Below, piece after piece: positions 16,273 through 22,911 of a stretch of 36,005 bases of DNA. The stretch is from Spirochaetaceae bacterium (GTDB taxonomy: Bacteria > Spirochaetota > Spirochaetia > SZUA-6 > Bin103). Every line of letters begins with the position of its first letter. Positions within the stretch are counted from its first letter, which is position 1. The stretch lies in NCBI GenBank assembly GCA_028820215.1, contig JAPPKD010000296.1:1-36005 (forward strand), given 5' to 3'. The position numbers and the translations under genes are program-made. Below the pieces are notes generated by a model. That model worked only from the letters and a program-made list of their open reading frames with translations, was not told the origin of the DNA and searched no databases.

Positions 16273-17391
16273 ATGCCGTTCGATCCCTACCGGCGGGCCA
16301 ACCCGTCCGTGCTCGACATCGCCCCGTATGTCCCCGGCAAGTCCCTGGAAGAGGCGATGGAGGAGTCGGGCCGGGACGACGTGATCAAGCTGGCCTCCAA
16401 CGAGAACCCGCTCGGCGCATCGCCGGCCGCGGTCGCGGCCATCCGCGACGCGCTCGACCTCTCCCACCGCTACGTGGAGTCGAGCACGCGGCAGGTGCGC
16501 GAGCGGCTTGCCTCCCTCCTGCACCTGACGCCCGAGCGCCTGATCGCCGGCAACGGCTCCGACGCGCTGCTGCTTGCCGCTGCGATGGCGTTCCTGCACG
16601 CGGACGACGAGGTGATCGTGCCGGAAGTGACCTTCAGCATGTACGAGATCGTCGCCCGGATCATGGGCGCGCGCGTCGTGCGGTCGGCCATGGACGGCAT
16701 GGCGATCGACGTGGACGCGATCCTGGACAAGGTCACTCCGGCGACCAAGGCGGTGTTCCTCTGCAATCCCAACAACCCCACCGGGACGCTGATCGACGAG
16801 CGGCGCTTCGCCGATCTGGTTGCCGCGCTGCCGGATGACGTGCTGCTCATCCACGACGAGGCGTACGCGGACTTCGCCGACCCCGCGCTGCGGCCCGACA
16901 CGATGGGGCGGGTGCGCGACGGCGTGACCAACCTGCTGGTCACCCGCACCTTCTCCAAGAGCCACGGCCTGGCCGGCATCCGCTTCGGCTTCGCCTGCGG
17001 CGATCCACGCGTGATCGACCTCCTGCACCGGGTGCGCCCGCCGTTCGACCTGTCGGTGACGGCGCAGGCGGCAGGCCTGGCGGCGGCCGACGACCGGGAA
17101 TTCCTGCAGCGGACCCTGCAGGTGAACCGCGACGGCAAGGCGCAGCTCACCGCCGGATTCGACGCCCTGGGGCTGCCCTTCGTGCCCACACACACCAACT
17201 TCATCATGGTCCGGCTCGGCGAGCGAGCATCCACCGTGGCCGACGACCTCCTGCAGCTCGGGCTGGTGGTGCGCTGCTGGACCCGACCGGCGACGCTCGG
17301 CGGCTGGCTGCGCGTCACTGTCGGGACCGAGCCGGAGAACCGGTCGCTGCTGGCCGGGCTGGCCGATGTGCTTGCCTCCCACGGGCCGTAG
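16273..17391 (+). CDS. hisC: Histidinol-phosphate aminotransferase
   Basis: PLP enzyme converting imidazole acetol phosphate to histidinol phosphate in histidine synthesis; relatives also act on aromatic amino acids. 372 aa, class I/II aminotransferase: KLASNENPLGASP (39-51), CNPNNPTG (164-171), HDEAYADF (194-201, D195 and Y198) and the Schiff-base K229 in TRTFSKSHGLAGIRFGF. Conserved C-terminal arginine is in GWLRVTVGTEPEN. It is separated from hisZGB of this window by 11 kb, and sits divergent to argR, so it may fall under the same operator. The lipoprotein gene overlaps its 3' end by 26 bases. Confidence 0.93.
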   Translation: MPFDPYRRANPSVLDIAPYVPGKSLEEAMEESGRDDVIKLASNENPLGASPAAVAAIRDALDLSHRYVESSTRQVRERLASLLHLTPERLIAGNGSDALLLAAAMAFLHADDEVIVPEVTFSMYEIVARIMGARVVRSAMDGMAIDVDAILDKVTPATKAVFLCNPNNPTGTLIDERRFADLVAALPDDVLLIHDEAYADFADPALRPDTMGRVRDGVTNLLVTRTFSKSHGLAGIRFGFACGDPRVIDLLHRVRPPFDLSVTAQAAGLAAADDREFLQRTLQVNRDGKAQLTAGFDALGLPFVPTHTNFIMVRLGERASTVADDLLQLGLVVRCWTRPATLGGWLRVTVGTEPENRSLLAGLADVLASHGP

Positions 17392-18076
17392 CGAACGGGG
17401 CGGACTCGTCCGTGCTGCCGGCGTTGCCGGCCTGCTCTGCCTGCTGGCCGCCTGCGAGGTCGCGGCTCCGGAGGCGCACGAGTTGTTCTGGAAACGCGTG
17501 GTGTTCGCGGATCTGCGCCAGGGGCGCACCTACGAGACCTTGACCCTGTTCGCCCGGGTCAGCGACGCCGACGGCCTGGACGACCTGGACGCTCTGTACG
17601 TGATGAACGACGACGCGCAACTCTTCTGGAGGCTGACGCCCGAGGTGTGGGTGGTCGATCGATCCGACTCCGGCACCTGGATCGGGTCGACGGCGCTGGC
17701 GATGCCCTCCGACGAGCCACTGCCGGCGGGCGTCTATCGCGTGATCGTCCAGGACATCGCCGGTCAGACCGCGGAGGAGAGCTTCCGGGTCACCGGCAGC
17801 ACCGGTCCCGAGGCCCGGCGGCACGTGGAGGCGATCGACGTCGCGATCGATGCGAACGAGCTGACCGTCACCGGTCCGTTCGCGTGGTACGAGGTTTGGC
17901 TGTACGGGAGCGCCCGAACTCGCGTGGCGGCGGCGGCGTTCGCCGAGCGCATCGATCTGGAGTCCGCGCTCCCGGAAGGCATGCTTGCCGACGAGCTGCT
18001 GCTGTACGTGTACGCCGCACCGCCCGACGACGGCAGCGGCTACCTCAACGGACCGTACGCCTGGAAACGCAACTGA
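17366..18076 (+). CDS. Putative lipoprotein, function unknown
   Basis: A 236-aa protein with a short basic N-region, a hydrophobic segment (VRAAGVAGLLCLLAAC) and a lipobox LAAC with the modified Cys at residue 30, so it should be membrane-anchored. The mature part looks like two beta-sandwich units: TLFARVSDADGLDDLDALYV (an Ig/cadherin-like strand pattern) and GVYRVIVQDIAGQTAEESFRV, then EAIDVAIDANELTVTGPFAWYEVWLYG. I do not recognise a named family. The GTG at 17366 overlaps the end of hisC by 26 bases, suggesting co-transcription. Confidence 0.7.
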   Translation: MCLPPTGRSERGGLVRAAGVAGLLCLLAACEVAAPEAHELFWKRVVFADLRQGRTYETLTLFARVSDADGLDDLDALYVMNDDAQLFWRLTPEVWVVDRSDSGTWIGSTALAMPSDEPLPAGVYRVIVQDIAGQTAEESFRVTGSTGPEARRHVEAIDVAIDANELTVTGPFAWYEVWLYGSARTRVAAAAFAERIDLESALPEGMLADELLLYVYAAPPDDGSGYLNGPYAWKRN

Positions 18077-18116
18077 AGCGTTGCCCGATTTCTCGACAGC
18101 GATTTCTCGAACAGGA

Positions 18117-18189
18117 TGCCGCCGAACAGAATCGAACTGTTGACACAGGGATTTTCAGTCCCTTGCTCTACCAACTGAGCTACAGCGGC
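18117..18189 (-). tRNA. tRNA-Phe (anticodon GAA)
   Basis: Acceptor GCCGCTG pairs with CGGCGGC (one G-T pair); D arm GCTC-AGTTGGTA-GAGC; anticodon stem AGGGA/TCCCT with loop CTGAAAA, anticodon GAA; T stem AACAG/CTGTT with loop TTCGATT; discriminator A, no encoded CCA. It lies beside a tyrosine recombinase gene and is the likely integration landmark for the neighbouring accessory region. Confidence 0.94.
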
Positions 18190-18200
18190 TTCGGGGCCGT

Positions 18201-18229
18201 GTTCTACCATCTGCGAAGCTCGCCGGCAA
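18201..18229 (-). promoter_or_regulatory. Promoter of tRNA-Phe
   Basis: Minus strand: TTGCCG (18224-18229), 17 bases, TAGAAC (18201-18206), ending 11 bases before the tRNA 5' end. Good -35 and spacing, moderate -10. Confidence 0.5.
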
Positions 18230-18252
18230 TAGGTACCACCCGCACGACAACC

Positions 18253-18305
18253 GTCGATGACCGCAAGGAACGGCGCCACGGAGGTACCCGCCATGACAAC
18301 CGCAG
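18253..18305. repeat. 53-bp direct repeat, copy 1 (leader and start of the recombinase gene)
   Basis: Identical to 20537-20589 except for one base (T/C at the sixth position). It contains a GGAGG ribosome site (18280-18284), the ATG at 18293 and the first four and a half codons (Met-Thr-Thr-Ala). Similarity fades on both sides. The two copies have the same orientation and are 2,284 bases apart. Confidence 0.9.
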
Positions 18306-19285
18306 TCGCACCGCTCACCGAGACCCGGCCGGCCGGACTCATCGCATCCGATGATCGCGCGCGCATCGAGCGGGCGACCGAAGACAGCCGGTCCGCCAAC
18401 ACGCGGGCGCAGTACCGCAGCGGCGCCCGCGCATGGCGCGAATGGGCGGACATCAACGGGCACCAGCCGCTGCCGGCCACGCCGGACGCGGTCGCCGCCT
18501 ACCTCGCCGAGCGGGCCGAACAGGGCGCCGCAGCTTCCACGCTCAGCGCTGCGCGCGCAGCAATCGGCGCCTCCCACCGCGACGCCAACGTGGACGATCC
18601 GACGGCAACCGAACCCGTGCGGCGCGTGCTCAAGGGTCTCCGCAGGCAGGCGGCCGGGCGCGGTCGTGGACAAGCGCAGGGTCTCACGGCCGACGATTGC
18701 GCGGCCGTACTTGCAACTGCCGATCGCCCGCGCCGCACCGGGCGCGGTACCGAGTCCGACGAACAGGCGGCGGAGCGTGGCGCAACGGACAAGGTGATCG
18801 TAAGCCTGCTGTTCCAGGGCGGGTTGCGTCGCTCCGAAGCTGCGCAACTCGCTTGGGCCGACGTGACCGACGCCACCGACGGCAACGGGGTGCTCGTCAC
18901 GGTCCGCCGCTCGAAGACGGATCAGGAAGGCAAGCGTGCCGACGTGCGGTACCTCAAGAACGGATGCGCGCAGGCGCTCCGCCTCTTGCGCGACCGGCTC
19001 ACCGTCCGGGCGTCCGGCATGTGCCCGGCGGCGGATGCGCTCGTGCTCGGTGGGCTCAACGGTCAATCGATCGCGCGCCGCCTCACCGCGGCGGCAAGAG
19101 CGGCCGGCATCGAAGGTCGGATCACGGGACACTCCGGCCGCGTCGGACTCGCCTCCGAACTCACCGCGCGTGGCGCGAGCACAGCGGAAACGATGCTTGC
19201 CGGAGGCTGGAAGACAGAGCGAATGGTCGCGCACTACTCCGCCGGCGCGACGGCCGAACGCGGAGCGGTCGCCAAGTACCTGTGA
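18293..19285 (+). CDS. Tyrosine recombinase / phage-type integrase
   Basis: Site-specific recombinase of 330 aa that should cut and rejoin DNA through a 3'-phosphotyrosine. The N-terminal SAM-like core-binding domain spans about 25-115 (NTRAQYRSGARAWREWADIN). The catalytic set is complete: R179 in GGLRRSE, K208 in RRSKTD, H280 and R283 in GHSGR, W306 in GGWKTER and nucleophile Y315 in HYS. The start at 18293 has GGAGG nine bases upstream. It sits 103 bases from tRNA-Phe, reading away from it. Usually such genes lie at the 3' side of the tRNA, while here the 5' side faces it. A stem-loop terminator follows 213 bases downstream. Confidence 0.92.
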   Translation: MTTAVAPLTETRPAGLIASDDRARIERATEDSRSANTRAQYRSGARAWREWADINGHQPLPATPDAVAAYLAERAEQGAAASTLSAARAAIGASHRDANVDDPTATEPVRRVLKGLRRQAAGRGRGQAQGLTADDCAAVLATADRPRRTGRGTESDEQAAERGATDKVIVSLLFQGGLRRSEAAQLAWADVTDATDGNGVLVTVRRSKTDQEGKRADVRYLKNGCAQALRLLRDRLTVRASGMCPAADALVLGGLNGQSIARRLTAAARAAGIEGRITGHSGRVGLASELTARGASTAETMLAGGWKTERMVAHYSAGATAERGAVAKYL

Positions 19286-19320
19286 CCGCTCCGGGCGCCG
19301 GTCTCCGCTGCCGACACGGG

Positions 19321-19476
19321 GTGACCAAGTGCGCGCGATGCCGGCGGCATCGCGCCTCCGGGCCGTGCTCGCCGTCATACGTGGCGCCGAGTTCGGGGCC
19401 GGGGTCCGGCTCCCCCAGCGACCTCGATCCATCGTTCCGCGGCCCAAGTGGCGGGAAGAGGAAGCGCCCCCGATAG
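19321..19476 (+). CDS. Possible small CxxC protein
   Basis: A 51-codon frame from GTG: it opens TKCARCRRHRASGPC (Cys at 4, 7 and 15) and ends in a basic stretch (GGKRKRPR). A zinc-knuckle with basic tail is conceivable, but the middle is low-complexity Gly/Pro/Ser and no good ribosome site precedes it. It lies between the recombinase gene and its downstream terminator. Apart from this weak frame and the terminator, 19286-19599 holds nothing recognisable. Confidence 0.22.
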   Translation: MTKCARCRRHRASGPCSPSYVAPSSGPGSGSPSDLDPSFRGPSGGKRKRPR

Positions 19477-19498
19477 GCGCGCCGCGCTAAGAAATCGG

Positions 19499-19534
19499 GG
19501 CGGCCGGCACCCCGAAAGACGCCGGCCGCCTTTT
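19499..19534 (+). terminator. Strong rho-independent terminator
   Basis: GGCGGCCGGC (19499-19508) pairs perfectly with GCCGGCCGCC (19521-19530), loop of 12 bases, followed by TTTT. It would end transcription of the recombinase on the plus strand. On the minus strand the hairpin is preceded by AAAA and could also serve the secreted-protein gene that ends at 19600, though without a T tract. Confidence 0.8.
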
Positions 19535-19599
19535 CACACGGTAGTGGACGCGGCACGACAGAAGTTGCACCACGACCTCCGTAACCGAGTGTAGCACAT

Positions 19600-20550
19600 T
19601 CAGCAAGGAACCATGTCGAGCTCGCAGCCGATGCGCTCACATTCGGACGCGCAAATCAACGTCCCAGTGTGCGGGCATTCCACCCTATGACAAGGGCTGC
19701 TGGGCGGGCTGTCGCCGCCGTCGCCGCCGCCGTCGTCGTCGTCTTCCGTCACAACTATGAGGATTGCCACGCTCGCACGGTCTCCGTCACTGTCGACAGC
19801 GCTATAGGTCACGGTCCATGTCCCGACTCGACTCGGCCGACCCGATATGCGCGTGCCAGCACTCGACAAACCGCTCGGCAAGCCGGACAGGGAATGCCTG
19901 AGCGTGCCGTTGCCGCCACCGAATGACGGCAGGTTCCATGTGAAGGACACGCCTACCTTGCCTACCTTCTTCTTCTTGTTGCCGCTCCTGTCCGGCGCCA
20001 GGCTGGGCGGCGGGATGGGCACCAAGTCATCAACGCATGGGCACGGCTCGTCACTGTCGCCGCCTCGCGGGCGCACTCCGGGATGCGGGTCTGGCTTTCC
20101 AGCAAGAACTCTGTCACAGCGGAACCCTCCCATACTATTCGTAAGCGTGAACCCTTCGCCCAGGCGCTCGTATGCGTAATCCCTCTCCTCACAGAAAGCT
20201 AGCCTCGCCACTTGTCCGTAGTCGGGTCCGTAGTCGACGGGCGAATGCTGTTTCCAGACGATAGCATAGGTCTTGAAGCCCGACTTTACGCCACCTGGGT
20301 AGCCGCGATTAGCCATCGCGGCAGTAACACTGCTGCCACGAGCGCTTGCCTTGCCTACGTAGATCGGATCACAGGCGGTCTCCTGCCGCTGCTCATAGAC
20401 TACGAACATGCGACCCGCGTTATTGCAGCAGTCGATTGATTCCCGGTATGGTGGCGCCGCCGCCGCACTGGCTGTCTGTCCTGTCCCGTGCGGAGCAACC
20501 GCCAGGACCAGTATAGCAACGACAATTGCCGTTATAGTCGACGACCGCAA
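19600..20550 (-). CDS. Secreted protein with GIY-YIG-like segment and Ig-like domain
   Basis: Numbered from a TTG start at 20550 (316 aa). Residues 5-28 form a signal peptide (TITAIVVAILVLAVAPHGTG). Residues about 47-142 look like a GIY-YIG fold: MFVVYEQ, then DPIYVGKAS, then FKTYAIVWKQ, CEERDYAYERLGEGF and LTNSMGG, matching in order the GIY strand, YIG strand, catalytic Glu region and terminal Asn-Gly-Gly. Then come a Pro-rich linker, NKKKKVGKVG, an Ig-like He_PIG-type domain (WNLPSFGGGNGTLRHSLSG, then GTWTVTYSAVDSDGD), an acidic/Gly linker and a Cys-rich tail. The start is unsure: an ATG at 20628 would add 26 basic residues, and the TTG falls inside repeat copy 2. The nuclease reading is a hypothesis. 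Confidence 0.6.
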   Translation of the reverse strand: MRSSTITAIVVAILVLAVAPHGTGQTASAAAAPPYRESIDCCNNAGRMFVVYEQRQETACDPIYVGKASARGSSVTAAMANRGYPGGVKSGFKTYAIVWKQHSPVDYGPDYGQVARLAFCEERDYAYERLGEGFTLTNSMGGFRCDRVLAGKPDPHPGVRPRGGDSDEPCPCVDDLVPIPPPSLAPDRSGNKKKKVGKVGVSFTWNLPSFGGGNGTLRHSLSGLPSGLSSAGTRISGRPSRVGTWTVTYSAVDSDGDRASVAILIVVTEDDDDGGGDGGDSPPSSPCHRVECPHTGTLICASECERIGCELDMVPC

Positions 20551-20589
20551 GGAACGGCGCCACGGAGGTACCCGCCATGACAACCGCAG
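20537..20589. repeat. 53-bp direct repeat, copy 2
   Basis: Second copy of the recombinase leader. Its ATG (20577-20579) opens a 17-residue frame (MTTAGTTSAHGAGGCA ending TGA near 20630) that overlaps in ATGA with a 38-codon frame. On the opposite strand the copy overlaps the predicted N-terminus of the secreted protein gene. Confidence 0.9.
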
Positions 20590-20627
20590 GCACGACAACT
20601 TCCGCCCACGGTGCGGGGGGTTGCGCA

Positions 20628-20743
20628 TGAGAGACGGACGAGCGCACGCGGCGCAGGTGTTCGCGGTGCTGGCGGCACTGACGGTCTGGTCTGAACGGGC
20701 GGCCCGTATAGACCGTGCAGAAGCCCTGGCCTCGCCGACCTGA
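20628..20743 (+). CDS. Possible small membrane peptide
   Basis: A 38-codon frame, MRDGRAHAAQVFAVLAALTV then WSERAARIDRAEALASPT, whose middle could be one short membrane helix. It starts in an ATGA overlap with the 16-17-codon frame opened by repeat copy 2, so it could be translated by coupling. No family is recognised; it may be a decayed gene end. Confidence 0.25.
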
Positions 20744-20766
20744 GGGAGGTAACGTCTATGAGATAA
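20744..20766 (+). other. Two-codon ORF (ATG AGA TAA) behind a ribosome site
   Basis: GGGAGG (20744-20749) is followed after eight bases by ATG AGA TAA (20758-20766). Such minigenes exist in phage lambda (bar sites, AUG AUA UAA) and can sequester tRNA by peptidyl-tRNA drop-off. Here it may equally be the remnant of a mutated gene start. Confidence 0.3.
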
Positions 20767-20836
20767 GCGGGAGTCGGTCGGGACTAACTACCGGGCCGGA
20801 TAACCTGAAACATGGCAGACACAAGGAGAGAGACGA

Positions 20837-21094
20837 ATGAAACGAACGATCTACGTGACAGCGGCTGTTCTGGTGTCGGTATTCCTGCTGACGGCGCAGA
20901 TATGCTCCTTGGTTCCACCGGAGGGAAACAATCGGTTGGACAACGGGGAGGTATGGTGCCGAGACCCTGACACGGACCGATGCGGTGACGTGCAGCATTC
21001 GAGGTGTATCGAGTCAGGAGGGACCGTCGTAAGTTCGTGCACGGACGTACCGGAGACGGAGCCTGATGAATCCGCCTGCGGCAGGAGTTTCTGA
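20837..21094 (+). CDS. Small secreted Cys-rich protein, function unknown
   Basis: An 85-aa protein with a good ribosome site (AAGGAGAG, about nine bases before ATG) and a clear signal peptide (MKRTIYVTAAVLVSVFLLTAQ). The short mature part has five Cys after the one near the cleavage site (VWC, DRC, SRC, SSC, SAC), suggesting disulphides. AQIC could be a relaxed spirochaete lipobox, but this is weak. The composition is clearly less GC-rich than the core genes. Its TGA overlaps an ATG (TGATG, 21092-21096) that opens a 17-codon frame leading into the next gene. Confidence 0.6.
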   Translation: MKRTIYVTAAVLVSVFLLTAQICSLVPPEGNNRLDNGEVWCRDPDTDRCGDVQHSRCIESGGTVVSSCTDVPETEPDESACGRSF

Positions 21095-21133
21095 TGCCTT
21101 CGGAGTGGCCCGGCACGGAGCTGGACGAACGAC

Positions 21134-21688
21134 GTGGCGGCCAATGAGCCTGAGGTTCGAGTACCCGGCGGAGTTCGGTTCTTTACGCTCGCTGTCAGGA
21201 TGTTCGGCGGTGATGACGAGATAACCGTAACGGTGAAGGCTGCCAACCGTGCACAGTCCTTTACGGCTGCGGCGCGCAAAGCCGACGATCCCAACAACGT
21301 TCGTGAAGTCGAGTTGTTGCGTGACGGCGATCATGATTTGGGTTGCAGTCCGTATGGAGGTGTCATGGTGGACGAGGAAACTCCGGTGCCCATAGGCGAG
21401 TCGTATTATCCCGATGCGCCTCTGTCGTACTTGGCCGCGCGAGGTTTTTTTGCCCCCACCATTGACATGTGTGACGGAAGCGCTGTGTGGGCTCCCGGAA
21501 GGGCGGAAGTGTTTGCGGCTTCGGCGCTAGAGAGCGGCACCCCGGACATGGTGCGCGTGGTTCGATTGGATTCTGTGTTGCTTGGCCCTGCCCACGAGGA
21601 TGAGAGGATGCTTATCGAGGAAAAGAAATACGGAGGATGTTACGAGTTCCTAGAGGAGGGGACACGTGGAAACGAAACTAAGACGTAG
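21134..21688 (+). CDS. Uncharacterised accessory protein
   Basis: A 184-aa frame from GTG 21134. Features: GGVRFFTLAVRMFGGDDEIT, VTVKAANRAQSFTAAARKAD, then LSYLAARGFFAPTIDMCDGS and a C-terminal KKYGGCYEFLEEG. The first half looks beta-rich; no signal, membrane segment or known domain is seen. The start is uncertain: the 17-codon frame beginning at 21093 ends at 21146 inside this gene, so coupling or a frameshift is possible. The lower GC content and position in the recombinase region suggest horizontally acquired DNA. Confidence 0.5.
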   Translation: MAANEPEVRVPGGVRFFTLAVRMFGGDDEITVTVKAANRAQSFTAAARKADDPNNVREVELLRDGDHDLGCSPYGGVMVDEETPVPIGESYYPDAPLSYLAARGFFAPTIDMCDGSAVWAPGRAEVFAASALESGTPDMVRVVRLDSVLLGPAHEDERMLIEEKKYGGCYEFLEEGTRGNETKT

Positions 21689-21854
21689 GATGACGGCAAT
21701 TATAGGTGATGCCAAGGTCATGCCGATCGTCGGGAATCACCACGCCAGAGAACGTAGCAGCACATCGGGGGAGGTGTCAACCGCCCGCCGGTCCGGTTTC
21801 GGCACTGCCACCCCCCGTCGGCCCGGTCGCCCGGTCGCACATGCCCAGCGGTAA
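21666..21854 (+). CDS. Possible small protein overlapping the previous gene
   Basis: A 62-codon frame from GTG with a good ribosome site (GAGGAGGGG, five bases before). The first 30 residues (METKLRRRMTAIIGDAKVMP, then IVGNHHARERS) look plausible; the rest is Arg/Pro/Ser-rich and looks non-coding, so the gene may be truncated at the edge of the accessory region (about 21770-21850). No family recognised. Confidence 0.3.
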   Translation: METKLRRRMTAIIGDAKVMPIVGNHHARERSSTSGEVSTARRSGFGTATPRRPGRPVAHAQR

Positions 21855-21856
21855 CC

Positions 21857-22855
21857 ATGCCGGCCCACGTGTCCCATCTCCTGTTCGCCGAGCACGCGGT
21901 CCGGCGTCTCGGCCCGGACGGAGAGGGGCTGCTCTCCGCGGCCGGCAACGCCCTGCGTCTGGGCGCCCAGGGGCCGGATCTGTTCTTCCATGCCCTGCGG
22001 ACACGACCGCACGGGTTTCGCTTCGGACCGCTGATGCACCGCGCCCGCTTCGGCAGCCTGGTGGCCGCCTTCCTGCGACACGCCCCGCCGGAAGCGGAGA
22101 CCGCCGCGTTTGCGGCCGGCATGGCCACGCACGCGGCGCTCGACCGCTCCTGGCACCCCTACGTCGTATACCACGCCGGCTGGGAGGTGCCGGGGGATCC
22201 GGCGACGCGGCGCCTGCGGCGCTGTCACGCCTTTCTGGAGCGCGTCCTGGACGTCCTGCTGGCCGAACGGCTGCGCGGCGACGTGCGGGCGATCGACGTC
22301 TTTTCGGACGTCCATCTGGGTGAGGAGCTGCCGTCCACCCTGCGTGCCGGCCTGGTCGCCGCCATCGCGGAGGTGTACCCGCGCGCCCACGACCCGGCCA
22401 CCGATCACGACCGCGTGGGCAACGCCTACCGGGACGCCCTGCGCTTCTTCGCGATGACCGACCCCCGCAACCCCGGGTTCCGCCGGCGCGCGATGGAGAT
22501 GGAGCGGCGCGAGCAGGGCGGACGACGGCGGCTGGCGATCTTCCATCCGGTGAGCATCGACCGCGGCGTCGACTGGGCCAACGAATCGCACCGGCGATGG
22601 TGCCACCCGTGCGATCCCGCCTGCGTGTCGACCGCCAGCATCTTCGATCTGTTCGAGCAGGCGCTGCGGGAGGTACAGCCGATGCTGCGCGCAATCCTGG
22701 ACGCGTCACGGGACCGCGCCGACGGTCCCACGGTGGCGCAGTCGGTGGGCGACCACGGGCTGAACCTGACCCGCGACGGGACACGCTGCGCACCGTCCAT
22801 CTGCGACCCGCTGCCGGTCGCCGACCTGCTGGACGCGCAGTACCGCGAGCCGTAA
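21857..22855 (+). CDS. Zinc-dependent phospholipase C family protein
   Basis: A 332-aa protein of the Zn_dep_PLPC kind, which hydrolyses phospholipid head groups using a metal cluster. The N-terminus MPAHVSHLLFAEHAV has the spaced His residues; GAQGPDLFFHAL holds the metal-binding Asp, MHRARFGSLV another His, and AAGMATHAALDRSWHPYVVY the H-x4-D-x3-H cluster. There is no signal peptide, so it is probably cytoplasmic, as for many annotated members of unknown substrate. The C-terminal half (SIDRGVDWANESHRRWCHPC) has extra His/Cys residues. It marks the return to GC-rich core DNA right of the accessory region. Confidence 0.72.
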   Translation: MPAHVSHLLFAEHAVRRLGPDGEGLLSAAGNALRLGAQGPDLFFHALRTRPHGFRFGPLMHRARFGSLVAAFLRHAPPEAETAAFAAGMATHAALDRSWHPYVVYHAGWEVPGDPATRRLRRCHAFLERVLDVLLAERLRGDVRAIDVFSDVHLGEELPSTLRAGLVAAIAEVYPRAHDPATDHDRVGNAYRDALRFFAMTDPRNPGFRRRAMEMERREQGGRRRLAIFHPVSIDRGVDWANESHRRWCHPCDPACVSTASIFDLFEQALREVQPMLRAILDASRDRADGPTVAQSVGDHGLNLTRDGTRCAPSICDPLPVADLLDAQYREP

Positions 22856-22871
22856 CGAACCCCAGTTTCGT

Positions 22872-22900
22872 TTGACCCTGCCGACGGCCCTGAATACAGT
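22872..22900 (+). promoter_or_regulatory. Promoter of the AAA-ATPase/nuclease-like gene
   Basis: TTGACC (22872-22877), 17 bases, TACAGT (22895-22900). The start codon follows 11 bases later with CGGAG between, so the leader would be only a few bases long. Confidence 0.5.
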
Positions 22901-22911
22901 CGGAGATCGTC

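Noticed and set aside
18086..18111. Repeated GATTTCTCGA near the tRNA-Phe 3' side
   Set aside because: Two copies of about ten bases only; too short to argue for an att site or regulatory element.
19161..19640. A 159-codon minus-strand frame across the recombinase terminator
   Set aside because: Arg/Pro/Gly-rich, no motif, spans a perfect terminator hairpin and the recombinase 3' end.
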